10,805 nucleotides of DNA from Chthoniobacter flavus. GTDB taxonomy: Bacteria; Verrucomicrobiota; Verrucomicrobiia; Chthoniobacterales; Terrimicrobiaceae. The stretch spans positions 1 through 10,805 of the forward strand of contig CAMBAQ010000054.1 of the NCBI GenBank assembly GCA_945863785.1, written 5' to 3'. The notes beneath the pieces are model-generated. The model saw only the letters and a program-made list of their open reading frames with translations, did no database searches and was not told where the DNA came from. Every line of letters begins with the position of its first letter. Position 1 is the first letter of the stretch. Made by a program: the position numbers and the translations under genes. Shown here in pieces: positions 1-7,478 of this stretch.

Positions 1-210
1 ATCGTTGTCGAGCAGCCAAGCGCCATTACCATCGGGATAGCCTGTGAGCACCTTACCGGTTGTTGGGTTGACTTCGCCAATCGTGGCAAGCGCCTTGAAT
101 TTGCCGTAGGCGAACGCAGTGTCTCCGCTTTGACCATCGATCCTCTCACTCGAATCATCGGCCGTGCTCGCTTCTGGAATCAATGCCGTGGTCTGACCGA
201 TAGGGCGTCC
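1..210 (-). repeat. Direct repeat, copy 2: start of second PhoX-like domain
   Basis: This segment matches 2011-2220 with a constant offset of 2,010 bp (670 codons), in the same reading frame. It encodes residues 715-784, beginning GRPIGQTTALIPEASTADD. The nucleotide copies share exact runs of up to about 27 bases but differ at many other positions, so this is a true diverged duplication and not an assembly duplicate. The match is cut by the window edge and probably continues. Confidence 0.9.
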
Positions 211-2352
211 GTTTGTTTGTAACGCTACTGGCAGAGTTGCCATATTGAACATGAAGATCTGCCCGCCTTGGTCGGCTTTGCCTGAGTTAACTGCGCCGCT
301 GGACTCACCGGGCATTTGAACTACGCCGATCAAGGTTTGATTTTCCAATTTGATGTTGGAAATAATGTCTTGTTCGCCAGTTCCTGCCAGTTCCTGAGCT
401 GTGTAGAAGGAACCGTCCTGTTTCTTGGCGACAAGGCCTGTCACATTCCATGATCCAGAGAATTCGGCGCTTGTGGCTTTAGTAAAAGTCCCGTTGTAAG
501 CCGCTGCACTTGCCAAGGCTCTCGGGTTGCGGCTGCCCCCGGCCAATGCAAGGAGGTGGCCTTTATTTGCCTCAGCGAGTTGCATATTTGCCTCATTGAT
601 CTGAAGCACGTATTTGCGTTCGCCGTAGTCGTTTCCAGAATCCTCATCCACGATCAGGAAGTCGCCATCGTCGGTTTTGATCCACAAGAGACCGTCTGGC
701 GCCACCATTTTTGCAACACCAACTTCAACATGTGTTGAGGCCGTTTTGTTGGAAGTGTTGAGGGTGCCAGGATGCGCTACACCTTTGCCGCCAACCTCCA
801 GCGTGAGTGCACCATTGATCGCTGGAACAATACGAGTTACATTCGCAGAAACATACTCTGGAAGATTGCCATTGGCATTATTTAACTCCGTGACGAGAGC
901 AGAGAGATCAAATCCGAGCAGTCCGCCCGCTGCGGTCATATTTTGCACATAGCGGAACTTGGTAATGTCGGGATCTACTGCAGGGTGCTCGGTTTTGGTG
1001 TCGCCGTTGAAGAAGGTATATCCGGCAGGTTGCTGATCGCTATCGTCCCACAGCATCATCTCGGTTTCTTTGACGGCCTTGGGTTGATCGAATCCAGCCC
1101 ATTTCTTGGTGGTGGGGTAAAAGCGACCGCTGAATGTATTAGTTGCGTTGGCGTTTTTCAGGTAGGTGTCCACCATTTTCGTTGTCGCGTTGATCGTTGT
1201 CCCGTTGAATCCGAGGGTCGTGTAGGTGGAGTTCGATAGAGCAAGACCATAGATCCTACCATGAAGGAGCCCGTTGCGGGCCATGAAAGCGTCGCGCTGA
1301 GAAGCTGTCGCGTAGTTAATGGCTGTTCCGTCAACATTTTTCCCTTTCACACCAATGTAGATACGATTTGGAACGGGGCTTTGGTCGTGATTGTAGCCGG
1401 CGAGGACTGCTACCACATAATTTGAGTTGCCAGGATTGATCGGCATGATTTTCTCGTAGCCAGTCTGACCCAAGGCAGGAACGGTGTAGGCCGTTTGATT
1501 CGCGATATCCACGACCATCGATGCAAGGCCCATGGTGTCATTGGCTTCCGCTGCACCACCCGTGAACATCTGAGACCCGATATTCCACTCTTCGGCCATG
1601 AACCAAAGGTTGTCAGCAAAGCCTTTGCCAACCCCATAGTTGCTGGCTGGCTCATACCAAGCCCCGCAGAAGGATTGGAAGAAGAAGTCGCCCTCAGTCA
1701 ACTCCTTGCCCGCTTTGAAAGGCTTGTGAGTTTTATTTGGCAGGGCTTGGTTTCCCCAGAGACCGCCGTCAGCGCGAGGGACAACCACATCGCCGAAGGC
1801 GTTATAGACTGTATGGAATAGATTCCCGCTGCCCTCAAACATATCGCTGGCCGATGTGTTGCTGGTGAGGAAGTCCGCGAACTTGGCGCGATTGTAATCA
1901 ATCGTGTGAATGTGGGATCCCGTAAACTTGACACCACTATTCATCATCCAGCCATAAGTCTGACTGGACATTGTGGCATAGGACTCCGATTGGTAAACAA
2001 CGCGGATGGTATCGTTGTCAACTAACCATGCGCCATTGCCGTCTGGATAGCCCGTGAGCACCTTACCGGTCGTTGCATCAATTTCGCCAATCGTGGCAAG
2101 CGCCTTGAAGGTGCCAAAAGCAAAAGCGGTATCTCCGCTTTGACCATCAATCTTCTCTCTGGCATCATCGGCCGTGCTTGCTTCCGGGATCAATGCCGTG
2201 GTCTGACCAATGGGGCGACCTGAATAGGGTTGTGCCAGCGAAGTGGAAACAAGCGAGCAGACGATAGAGGTCGAGAGGACCGTGATTTGAAGTTTGAGCG
2301 CCGAGAAGCGGGTTGCGATACGTTTCATCGCGGCCATAAATATTCGGCGCAT
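1..2352 (-). CDS. Large secreted protein with tandem PhoX/DUF839-like domains (3' end outside window)
   Basis: An uninterrupted minus-strand frame runs from ATG at 2352 to the left edge (784 codons, no stop). Three in-frame ATGs (2352, 2337, 2328) could start it; none has a clear Shine-Dalgarno site, and an in-frame TGA lies just upstream of the first. The N-terminus is a signal peptide: basic start, hydrophobic run LQITVLSTSIVCSLVSTSLA, likely cleavage after SLA near residue 40. Residues about 45-714 look like a PhoX/DUF839-type beta-propeller: an FCGAWYEP segment, an FMAEEW motif with acidic pair E254-E255, GYEKIMP with E300, IYIGVKG at 331-337, and GLLHGRIYGLAL at 361-372. PhoX proteins are metal-dependent exported phosphatases, so a periplasmic or extracellular phosphatase-like role is possible. 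The match is from recall of motifs, and catalysis is not established. From residue 715 the sequence of residues 45-114 restarts (61 of 70 identical), so a second domain copy follows beyond the window. Confidence 0.8.
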   Translation of the reverse strand, partial: MRRIFMAAMKRIATRFSALKLQITVLSTSIVCSLVSTSLAQPYSGRPIGQTTALIPEASTADDAREKIDGQSGDTAFAFGTFKALATIGEIDATTGKVLTGYPDGNGAWLVDNDTIRVVYQSESYATMSSQTYGWMMNSGVKFTGSHIHTIDYNRAKFADFLTSNTSASDMFEGSGNLFHTVYNAFGDVVVPRADGGLWGNQALPNKTHKPFKAGKELTEGDFFFQSFCGAWYEPASNYGVGKGFADNLWFMAEEWNIGSQMFTGGAAEANDTMGLASMVVDIANQTAYTVPALGQTGYEKIMPINPGNSNYVVAVLAGYNHDQSPVPNRIYIGVKGKNVDGTAINYATASQRDAFMARNGLLHGRIYGLALSNSTYTTLGFNGTTINATTKMVDTYLKNANATNTFSGRFYPTTKKWAGFDQPKAVKETEMMLWDDSDQQPAGYTFFNGDTKTEHPAVDPDITKFRYVQNMTAAGGLLGFDLSALVTELNNANGNLPEYVSANVTRIVPAINGALTLEVGGKGVAHPGTLNTSNKTASTHVEVGVAKMVAPDGLLWIKTDDGDFLIVDEDSGNDYGERKYVLQINEANMQLAEANKGHLLALAGGSRNPRALASAAAYNGTFTKATSAEFSGSWNVTGLVAKKQDGSFYTAQELAGTGEQDIISNIKLENQTLIGVVQMPGESSGAVNSGKADQGGQIFMFNMATLPVALQTNGRPIGQTTALIPEASTADDSSERIDGQSGDTAFAYGKFKALATIGEVNPTTGKVLTGYPDGNGAWLLDND
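2011..2220 (-). repeat. Direct repeat, copy 1: start of first PhoX-like domain
   Basis: This encodes residues 45-114 of the large secreted protein and is 61 of 70 residues identical to the copy at 1-210. Similarity stops abruptly at G45, just after the signal peptide and a short spacer (AQPYS). The duplicated unit therefore begins with the mature domain and leaves out the export signal. The rest of copy 1 continues leftward in the window; its counterpart lies outside. Confidence 0.9.
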
Positions 2353-2539
2353 TCAGATGAACTAGGGATTTAGTGTGAAGATTTCGTAACACACCAAACT
2401 ACCTGGTCGAACCTGATCAGGCTTTCGGAATGGTGCGGAATTTTCAATTTGAAGGAACCGCCTCGAGGCCCTTGGCGCGGTTCGAGAAGCTTGGAAACGG
2501 CTTGCCCGGTTGCTGAAAAGCGCGCTATTAGCGGTGGGC
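2353..2539. other. Intergenic region upstream of the PhoX-like gene, with small palindromes
   Basis: No gene is visible. It holds a perfect 10-bp palindrome CCTGATCAGG (2412-2421), a possible dyad operator for the leftward gene, and a 7-bp inverted repeat GAACCGC (2455-2461) / GCGGTTC (2477-2483) with a 15-nt loop. Neither is followed by a T-run, so an intrinsic terminator is unlikely. I see no convincing Pho box for the PhoX-like gene. Confidence 0.4.
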
Positions 2540-2983
2540 TTATGAATCGCGAGCCGGCAAAACTACAACCACGGGGCATTCACATTTTTGGAGGACACCG
2601 AGTGCAACCGACCCCGTGAGGCGGGCGACCGCTCCCGGCCTCGTGTGCGCTCCAATGCAGACGAGGTCGGCGTTGAACGACTCCGCAGCCTGGCAGATCG
2701 CTTAGACCACACTCATCAGAGCATGCCGCAGAATGCCGCTGGAGAACGATCCATGAGCCAAGCGCTTCAGGCCTTGGCGTTGATGTGTTCCGACCACGAG
2801 GAGGTCGGTCTCGTTTTTGATAGCGAGGTTCACAACCTGGAGGTCGACTTTACGCTCGCTGGCGCGCACCAAAATTTCAAAAGTTTCCAATCCGGGAATC
2901 GCTAAGGCTTTTTCCCGCAAATCTCGTTCCAAGATCGCCTGGAGGGCTAGGTGTTGTTTTCCTCCCCACCCAACGGCACTCAT
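2540..2983 (-). pseudogene. Degenerate universal stress protein (UspA family)
   Basis: One minus-strand frame contains two Usp C-terminal halves, separated only by a TAA at 2702-2704. The first part (93 residues) includes ETDLLVVGTHQRQGLKRL and a GS-containing end, the nucleotide-binding-loop region of Usp domains (G-2x-x-9x-GS). After the TAA the same frame continues AICQAAESFNADLVCIGAH...LTGSVALGVLQKCECPVVVV, a textbook Usp C-terminus, to a stop at 2540-2542. Intact two-domain Usp proteins have roughly 80-100 residues between these elements, so the N-terminal half of domain 2 appears deleted. The N-terminal part of domain 1 is also missing, because another in-frame TAA lies at 2984-2986. 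I infer a decayed tandem-Usp gene. A functional 93-residue half-domain cannot be excluded. Confidence 0.72.
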
Positions 2984-3203
2984 TTACCTCACGCATCTCG
3001 CTTGATGGTTCTCGACCAACTTTCCGCGCCATCTCAAGGCAGTAGGCGATCTTTCTCACTCTTGGATTTGCGCCACGCTCCGCGCTTATCGTAGTAATTT
3101 TGGCGGGGTTGCAGAGGTTGACCAATGCGCTCCGGATCGTGTCTGCACTTGCGAGGCCGAACGACAAGACAAGCACCAAAAGGATTCGCGAAAGTGATGG
3201 CAT
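2877..3203 (-). CDS. Doubtful small secreted protein
   Basis: This 108-codon ORF starts with a plausible signal peptide (MPSLSRILLVLVLSFGLASA, then DTIRSALV). Its 3' third overlaps the Usp remnant in a different frame and has low-complexity, frame-shadow-like composition (RKTTPSPPGDLG). No Shine-Dalgarno site precedes the ATG and no family is recognised. If real, it would be a small exported protein whose authentic C-terminus was lost by the rearrangement that truncated the Usp gene. It may equally be a chance ORF. Confidence 0.25.
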   Translation of the reverse strand: MPSLSRILLVLVLSFGLASADTIRSALVNLCNPAKITTISAERGANPRVRKIAYCLEMARKVGREPSSEMREVNECRWVGRKTTPSPPGDLGTRFAGKSLSDSRIGNF

Positions 3204-4058
3204 ATCGGATCACTATCAGTCCCGTTTCAAAAATCCAGCCCTCGCAAAAATTCCTTCGTCGTCGCCGAGGTATGCCAATCTTCACCAAAACCAAGCCATG
3301 ACGGAGGCAAGAAAAAGCGCTAAGGAGGGACGGCGGTTACCTCCATCGTGAAGCCCGAGTGAACGAGCTTACTGCAGCGTGCCGGACTTTTTGACCTTCA
3401 GGGCGCATCTCCAAACTTGTCCAAACAAAGCCAATCACGCAGCAGATCAAACCGCCTTCCGAAAATTCCGTGTTTCGTTGAGATGCCTGTTGCCTCCGAC
3501 CGGATGGCCATCTCCGCCGACACACTGCCGCGAAAAAGACTCTGATTCGCTGATCCTCGGCAATTGTTTTTTCGACCGTGGGCTGCGCTCTCCGATAGCA
3601 CAACATAGTAGATAGCGGTGCTTGAATTTCAATGAATGTCACCGCGAAATCTACTACGCGGATGCTATCGGAGCTTATCTACGACTCCGCTGCAAGGATC
3701 TCGGGGCCAGCATTCACTAGGGGCTGCGGTTGCAGCGGCGATGGTTGCTCCCTTTGCTGGTGATGTCCTACGAGCCGCCGTTGTAGTGCGAAAGCCAGTA
3801 TTCATGAGGTTTCGGCGTGGAGGCGTGCGTTGGCTCGCGCCGGCAAAATGCCACCGCATAACCCCGCCCACTCTTGCTCCATCGCGGAAGCAATCGCTTC
3901 GCTCAGCCACCACAAAATCGCCCCACGAAAATCAGCAGACCATCGCGACGACCTTTGAAAATACACCGGTGGAAATAGGTGGGACTTGGTGGATGCGTTA
4001 TGACTCGGGTGTTTTTTGAACCTTAAAAACCCTCCGTCCCGCATGAATAAAGGGGAAG
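3204..4058. other. Gene-poor stretch between Usp remnant and tRNA-Phe
   Basis: Several 60-127-codon ORFs exist on both strands, but none shows a recognisable domain, ribosome-binding site, signal peptide or coherent composition; most are rich in R, S, P and T, as expected of non-coding sequence read out of frame. No transposase remnant is recognised. The one clear structure is the imperfect palindrome at 3590-3673. The stretch lies on the 3' side of tRNA-Phe, but I find no second copy of the tRNA 3' end that would mark an integrated element. Confidence 0.5.
3590..3673. repeat. 84-bp imperfect palindrome (nested inverted repeats)
   Basis: Three co-linear complementary arm pairs nest inside one another. 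CTCCGATAGCA (3590-3600) pairs with TGCTATCGGAG (3663-3673), 11 bp. TAGTAGAT (3606-3613) pairs with ATCTACTA (3649-3656), 8 bp. GCGGTG (3615-3620) pairs with CACCGC (3640-3645), 6 bp. The arms are separated by small asymmetric internal loops and capped by a 19-nt loop. This could be a miniature inverted-repeat element, a REP-like palindrome, or the gene of a structured RNA. No T-run follows on either strand, so it is not a standard terminator. Confidence 0.7.
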
Positions 4059-4131
<73 letters not shown>

Positions 4132-4143
4132 GCTGATCGGACA

Positions 4144-4171
4144 ATTATGGAGACGAAAAGCGGAAGATCAA
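4144..4171 (-). promoter_or_regulatory. Sigma-70-type promoter of tRNA-Phe
   Basis: On the minus strand a -35 box TTGATC (4166-4171) and a -10 box CATAAT (4144-4149, five of six consensus bases) are separated by 16 bp. The -10 box ends 12 nt before the first tRNA base, so transcription would start about 5 nt upstream of the mature 5' end, a typical arrangement for a tRNA gene. Confidence 0.6.
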
Positions 4172-4239
4172 GTTTTTTAAGATGAATCCAAAATTTCGTC
4201 GCGACTGAATTGGCGTCTCAACAATGAGCTCGCGTCTGA

Positions 4240-4515
4240 TTATTCTCGGTTGGAGATAATGTCGCCTAACTCGTCTGCCTTCCGAGAAAGGCGACTGGAG
4301 AGGATAAAAAAGCTGGGAACCCAGAGGCCAATGAAAATACCGAACCTTTCTCCGTAGGCGCGGTTTTCTTTCGTGGCGGTGAACCATGTGGCCACGGAGG
4401 CGATGATGGATAGGAATCCCAGATAAAGACAAACATCGGAGATCATCCGAAGGTTCTCGCGGTTATAGGTATCGCAGACGGGCTTGAGGCGCTGGGTGAA
4501 TTTTGAAGTGTCCAT
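4240..4515 (-). CDS. Small membrane protein with two predicted helices
   Basis: This is a 91-residue protein beginning MDTSKFTQRLKPVCDTYNRE. Two hydrophobic segments stand out: about residues 24-46 (ISDVCLYLGFLSIIASVATWF) and about 58-74 (GIFIGLWVPSFFILSS), joined by a polar loop (TATKENRAYGER) and followed by a charged tail. That suggests an inner-membrane hairpin with both ends on the same side. No family is recognised. It diverges from the DUF3352-like gene across a 64-bp gap, which must hold both promoters. The clean protein-like composition supports a real gene. Confidence 0.65.
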   Translation of the reverse strand: MDTSKFTQRLKPVCDTYNRENLRMISDVCLYLGFLSIIASVATWFTATKENRAYGERFGIFIGLWVPSFFILSSRLSRKADELGDIISNRE

Positions 4516-4579
4516 AGATTATCGACCGTCGACCCGCACCCTTGCAGTGTCAAAGAATTTGGATTTAGGTATTCCCCCC

Positions 4580-6226
4580 ATGAAAAAAATATTCCTGCTG
4601 ATGGCCCTAGTGGCGGTTCTGCTCTTCGGCGGTGTCATGCTATTTTTACGAACGGGTGGGCCATCCGATGCAGCGGCACTGGCTCCGGCGGAAAGTGTTT
4701 TATTTGTGAATATCCCGAATACTCCGCGATCCGCGATCCGCTGGAGGGATACGGCATTGGCTAAAATCGCCATTGAACCTGAGATGAAGGCATTCCTCGA
4801 ATTGCCCCTCAAAAACCTCCAATCCGCACCAGGCTCAGCAGAGGCTCTGGAACTTCTCAACGGATTAAAACCAGCGACTCTCTTTGCGGCCATCACAAAA
4901 GACGAAACCGAGCATGCTGATGTGCTTTTGGGGTTCCAATTTTGGGGAACGAAAGGCGAGTTCGATAAGTGCATCGGAAGGCTTCGTTCACAACTTCCGA
5001 CGGCAAAACCAGCTGAACTACGAGAGACCCACAATGGCGCTGAGATCCTTGAATCCACCCATGGTGACCGATCCCTCTTCTCGAGTTGTGCGGGGCGCTG
5101 GGGCTTCCTTTCCACCAACCTCAACGAACTCAAGGCGGCCTTGGATCGGGCGAGCGAACACGGTCAAAATTCACTGGATCAAAATCCCCGATTTACCAAA
5201 GCCTGCTCCGAGCTTTTGGCGACTCCCGATTTACTCGTATTCATTCAACCAGGGCGGGCCATCGATGCACTCCTCGCTGCCGGTCAGTCACTGGGGGCCG
5301 AGTCGATCCCATCACAAGTCGAACAACTCAAATCCATCGAAGCCATTGGAGCCACACTCAAGCTTGATGGCGCATTGCAACGTGATGCGATATTTATTCT
5401 GAGAAGTAACAATAATGAGGCAGCTCAGAACCTCACTCACGAGGCGATCAAGCTCACGAGCGTGAACACGACGATGTTCATGGATTTTGCGCTGAACTTT
5501 GCGGCTCTTCCGGCTTGGGTCGAATCCATGTCAGGGGAAAATCCACAAACGGCCGCGATCGCCAAACCCCTTGCCGAAGCGGCTGCCGCAAGCTTTGCGC
5601 CGGAATGTGCGGTGATGGCCAACTGGAATGAAGGCAGCATGTCCCCTACCCCACTCCTATCGGTGGTCATAAAGAATGCCGATCGGGCTAGAGAAACGCT
5701 CATGCAGATCATCCCTCTGGTACCTGGAGGAACGGTTCAAAAAAACGGCACTATCGATCTATACACGATCCCGACTCAATACGGTTCCCTCACCATTGCT
5801 CAGAATGATCAGTTTTTACTCGCGGGCACCGACGCCACCTTTGTGACCAAAGCGGCCAACGGCCCGACGGGCGAAAAGACTTTATTGGAATCGCCCCAAT
5901 TTGCGCGGGCTCTGGGCATATACGAATCCGCAAATGAGGCCTTTTGCTACATTGATACCGGCACAGTCTTTGAGCGTCTCTACAGCAGCTTTGTTCCCGT
6001 ACTTCGATTTGGGGCGCTCATGATGCCTTCCATCGGAAAAACAGTGGACCTAAACAAACTGCCCAAGGCCGCAACGATTTCACGGCACCTGCCGCCGATC
6101 ATCCTTTCTCAAAAACGAACGAAAGACGGGACACTCATCGAATCAAGCGGACCGGTGAGCATGAGTGAGTTTTTATTGATGGGCACCGGAGCTTTTGCAG
6201 CGATGAACAAGCAGTTATTCCACTAG
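4580..6226 (+). CDS. Membrane-anchored DUF3352-like protein
   Basis: This is a 548-residue protein. The chosen start, ATG at 4580, begins MKKIFLLMALVAVLLFGGVMLFL, a typical signal anchor. The frame is open back to an ATG at 4484, but that would put 32 poorly protein-like residues before the anchor and overlap the divergent gene. After the anchor, APAESVLFVNIPNTPRS resembles the opening of large envelope proteins of the DUF3352 type, in which alternating short strands and helices describe a repeated fold. The C-terminal part (LNKLPKAATISRHLPPIIL...GTLIESSGPVSM) fits the same type. No catalytic motif is visible; the role is unknown, presumably periplasmic. Shine-Dalgarno is poor (a C-run precedes the ATG). 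It ends 11 nt from the convergent transpeptidase gene. The family call is from recall and is moderate. Confidence 0.7.
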   Translation: MKKIFLLMALVAVLLFGGVMLFLRTGGPSDAAALAPAESVLFVNIPNTPRSAIRWRDTALAKIAIEPEMKAFLELPLKNLQSAPGSAEALELLNGLKPATLFAAITKDETEHADVLLGFQFWGTKGEFDKCIGRLRSQLPTAKPAELRETHNGAEILESTHGDRSLFSSCAGRWGFLSTNLNELKAALDRASEHGQNSLDQNPRFTKACSELLATPDLLVFIQPGRAIDALLAAGQSLGAESIPSQVEQLKSIEAIGATLKLDGALQRDAIFILRSNNNEAAQNLTHEAIKLTSVNTTMFMDFALNFAALPAWVESMSGENPQTAAIAKPLAEAAAASFAPECAVMANWNEGSMSPTPLLSVVIKNADRARETLMQIIPLVPGGTVQKNGTIDLYTIPTQYGSLTIAQNDQFLLAGTDATFVTKAANGPTGEKTLLESPQFARALGIYESANEAFCYIDTGTVFERLYSSFVPVLRFGALMMPSIGKTVDLNKLPKAATISRHLPPIILSQKRTKDGTLIESSGPVSMSEFLLMGTGAFAAMNKQLFH

Positions 6227-6237
6227 CCCCAAAACGA

Positions 6238-7380
6238 TCACCGCACCTCGAGGGGCGTCCCCTTCTTGACCAACTGGCACATCGCAAAGGCATCCCAGTT
6301 CGCGAGACGGATGCATCCGTGACTCTGGTTGCGGCCGATGCGATCCGGTGAGTTTGTGCCGTGCATGCCAACGCTCGGGCGATTGATTCCCATCCAGACA
6401 ATGCCCACGGGGCTGTTCGGTCCCGGAGGAAGATTGAAAGCGGTCTCACTGCGAACCCCAGTCTCCAAGATCGATTTATCCCAACGGAAATAGGGCAGAA
6501 GGATATTCCCCGTGATCTTCCATTTTCCCTCGGGGACGGGAATTTCCGTTGATCCGGGAGTGCAGGGAAAACACGCCACAATGTGATCGCCCTCGTAAAC
6601 CTCGATCAAACGCTCGGCCCTCAAAAGAACCAAGCGCCGCTGGGGCTCGGGGGTCGGTGTGGGAGTTGGCGCAGGTGTAGGCACCGGTGTCGCCGCCGCC
6701 AGGCTCTGGGGTTTCGGAGCTTGGACGGGCTTGGACAAATCAAACGGCGAGACCATGGGTTGTGGCGGCACTGCCGGCGCGGGGGTGGGAGTCGCGGCGG
6801 CAGCTTGTTTTTCGGCTAACTGGCGTTCGGATCTCTGTTTCTCGAGCAACTTCACATCGGCCATCAAAAACTCTTTCACGTCGGGCACACGAATCACTGA
6901 ACCGACGGCGAGTTCCTTGAATTGCGGGTTCAGCTCTTGAAGAAAATTCAAATCGCAATGGAAGCGCTCTGCCACTGCCTCCCAAAGACTCCCGTAGAGC
7001 AAGGCCTTTAGTTTTTCCTGCTCCTCTGGAGTCGAAGCGGTGGGCCCGACCCATTTGGCATCATCATCCCCCACGGTGTACTGGCGATACGGATTCGCGA
7101 TGCGAGAAACATCAGGCATCTTTCCTCGAGGGATACCTAGCCCGTCACAGAGACGGTCTGCCGCCTTTTGAGTGAACTCGCCACTGAGTCCGTCCAACTT
7201 TCCTGGACGGAATCCCGATTGATCCAAAAAGATTTGCAAACGCAGCAATTCCATCCGAGTAGGATCATCCGGCAAAGGCTTAGGCGTTTTCCCCACAGAC
7301 TCTGTTTCGGCAGCAAAAGAAAGGCCGAGAGTACAAAACAGCAAAAATAGGGCGTAAACCCAAGATCCCCGATTGAACAT
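6238..7380 (-). CDS. Exported L,D-transpeptidase (YkuD domain) with LysM-like segment
   Basis: The enzyme family forms 3-3 cross-links in peptidoglycan or attaches proteins to it, in the periplasm, through a catalytic cysteine. This 380-residue protein has a signal peptide (MFNRGSWVYALFLLFCTLGLSFA, cleavage near 23), a short peptidoglycan-binding-like helical segment (about 43-80), a LysM-like stretch (about 125-167, ending NPQFKELAVGSVIRVP), a charged helix, and a flexible Pro/Thr/Ala linker (about 197-247). The YkuD domain (about 250-380) carries HGTNSP at H340 and SHGCIRL with catalytic C356. The frame is open for 30 more codons upstream to an ATG at 7470. The start at 7380 is preferred because GGAG lies 7 nt before it and it begins the signal peptide directly. 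It is convergent with the DUF3352-like gene and divergent from the glycosyltransferase. Confidence 0.92.
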   Translation of the reverse strand: MFNRGSWVYALFLLFCTLGLSFAAETESVGKTPKPLPDDPTRMELLRLQIFLDQSGFRPGKLDGLSGEFTQKAADRLCDGLGIPRGKMPDVSRIANPYRQYTVGDDDAKWVGPTASTPEEQEKLKALLYGSLWEAVAERFHCDLNFLQELNPQFKELAVGSVIRVPDVKEFLMADVKLLEKQRSERQLAEKQAAAATPTPAPAVPPQPMVSPFDLSKPVQAPKPQSLAAATPVPTPAPTPTPTPEPQRRLVLLRAERLIEVYEGDHIVACFPCTPGSTEIPVPEGKWKITGNILLPYFRWDKSILETGVRSETAFNLPPGPNSPVGIVWMGINRPSVGMHGTNSPDRIGRNQSHGCIRLANWDAFAMCQLVKKGTPLEVR

Positions 7381-7478
7381 AATACAACTCCATATCATGC
7401 ACCCCATCGCTATCAAGCGGGATGTAAGGGGAGATCCTACCTTGTCTGAGAGAAAACCCTTCGTTAGCATCGAAAGAA

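Noticed and set aside
1..2220. The 2,010-bp repeat as an assembly artefact
   Set aside because: The two copies differ at many nucleotides and at 9 of 70 residues while staying in frame, so they are real diverged copies.
2588..2905. Plus-strand ORF of 105 codons over the Usp remnant
   Set aside because: It lies antisense to clear Usp motifs and has no domain or ribosome-binding site; it is a shadow frame.
3636..4019. Plus-strand ORF of 127 codons
   Set aside because: Arg/Ser/Thr-rich with no recognisable fold, signal or ribosome-binding site; it starts inside the palindrome and looks like non-coding sequence.
4484..4579. Upstream extension of the DUF3352-like ORF to ATG 4484
   Set aside because: It would place 32 unlikely residues before an obvious signal anchor and overlap the start of the divergent membrane protein.
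4519..5133. Minus-strand ORF of 204 codons within the DUF3352-like gene
   Set aside because: It is antisense to a longer ORF that has a signal anchor and coherent composition, and its translation is Arg/Ser-rich, typical of antisense frames.
6640..6820. Short-period repetitive sequence (GGTGTNGG-like)
   Set aside because: It is explained by the Pro/Thr/Ala linker codons of the L,D-transpeptidase and is not a separate repeat element.
7442..7470. TTGTCT / TAGCAT promoter-like pair (17-bp spacer) before the glycosyltransferase gene
   Set aside because: Each box matches only four of six consensus bases and the start would fall almost on the ATG; too weak to call, though a leaderless transcript is possible.
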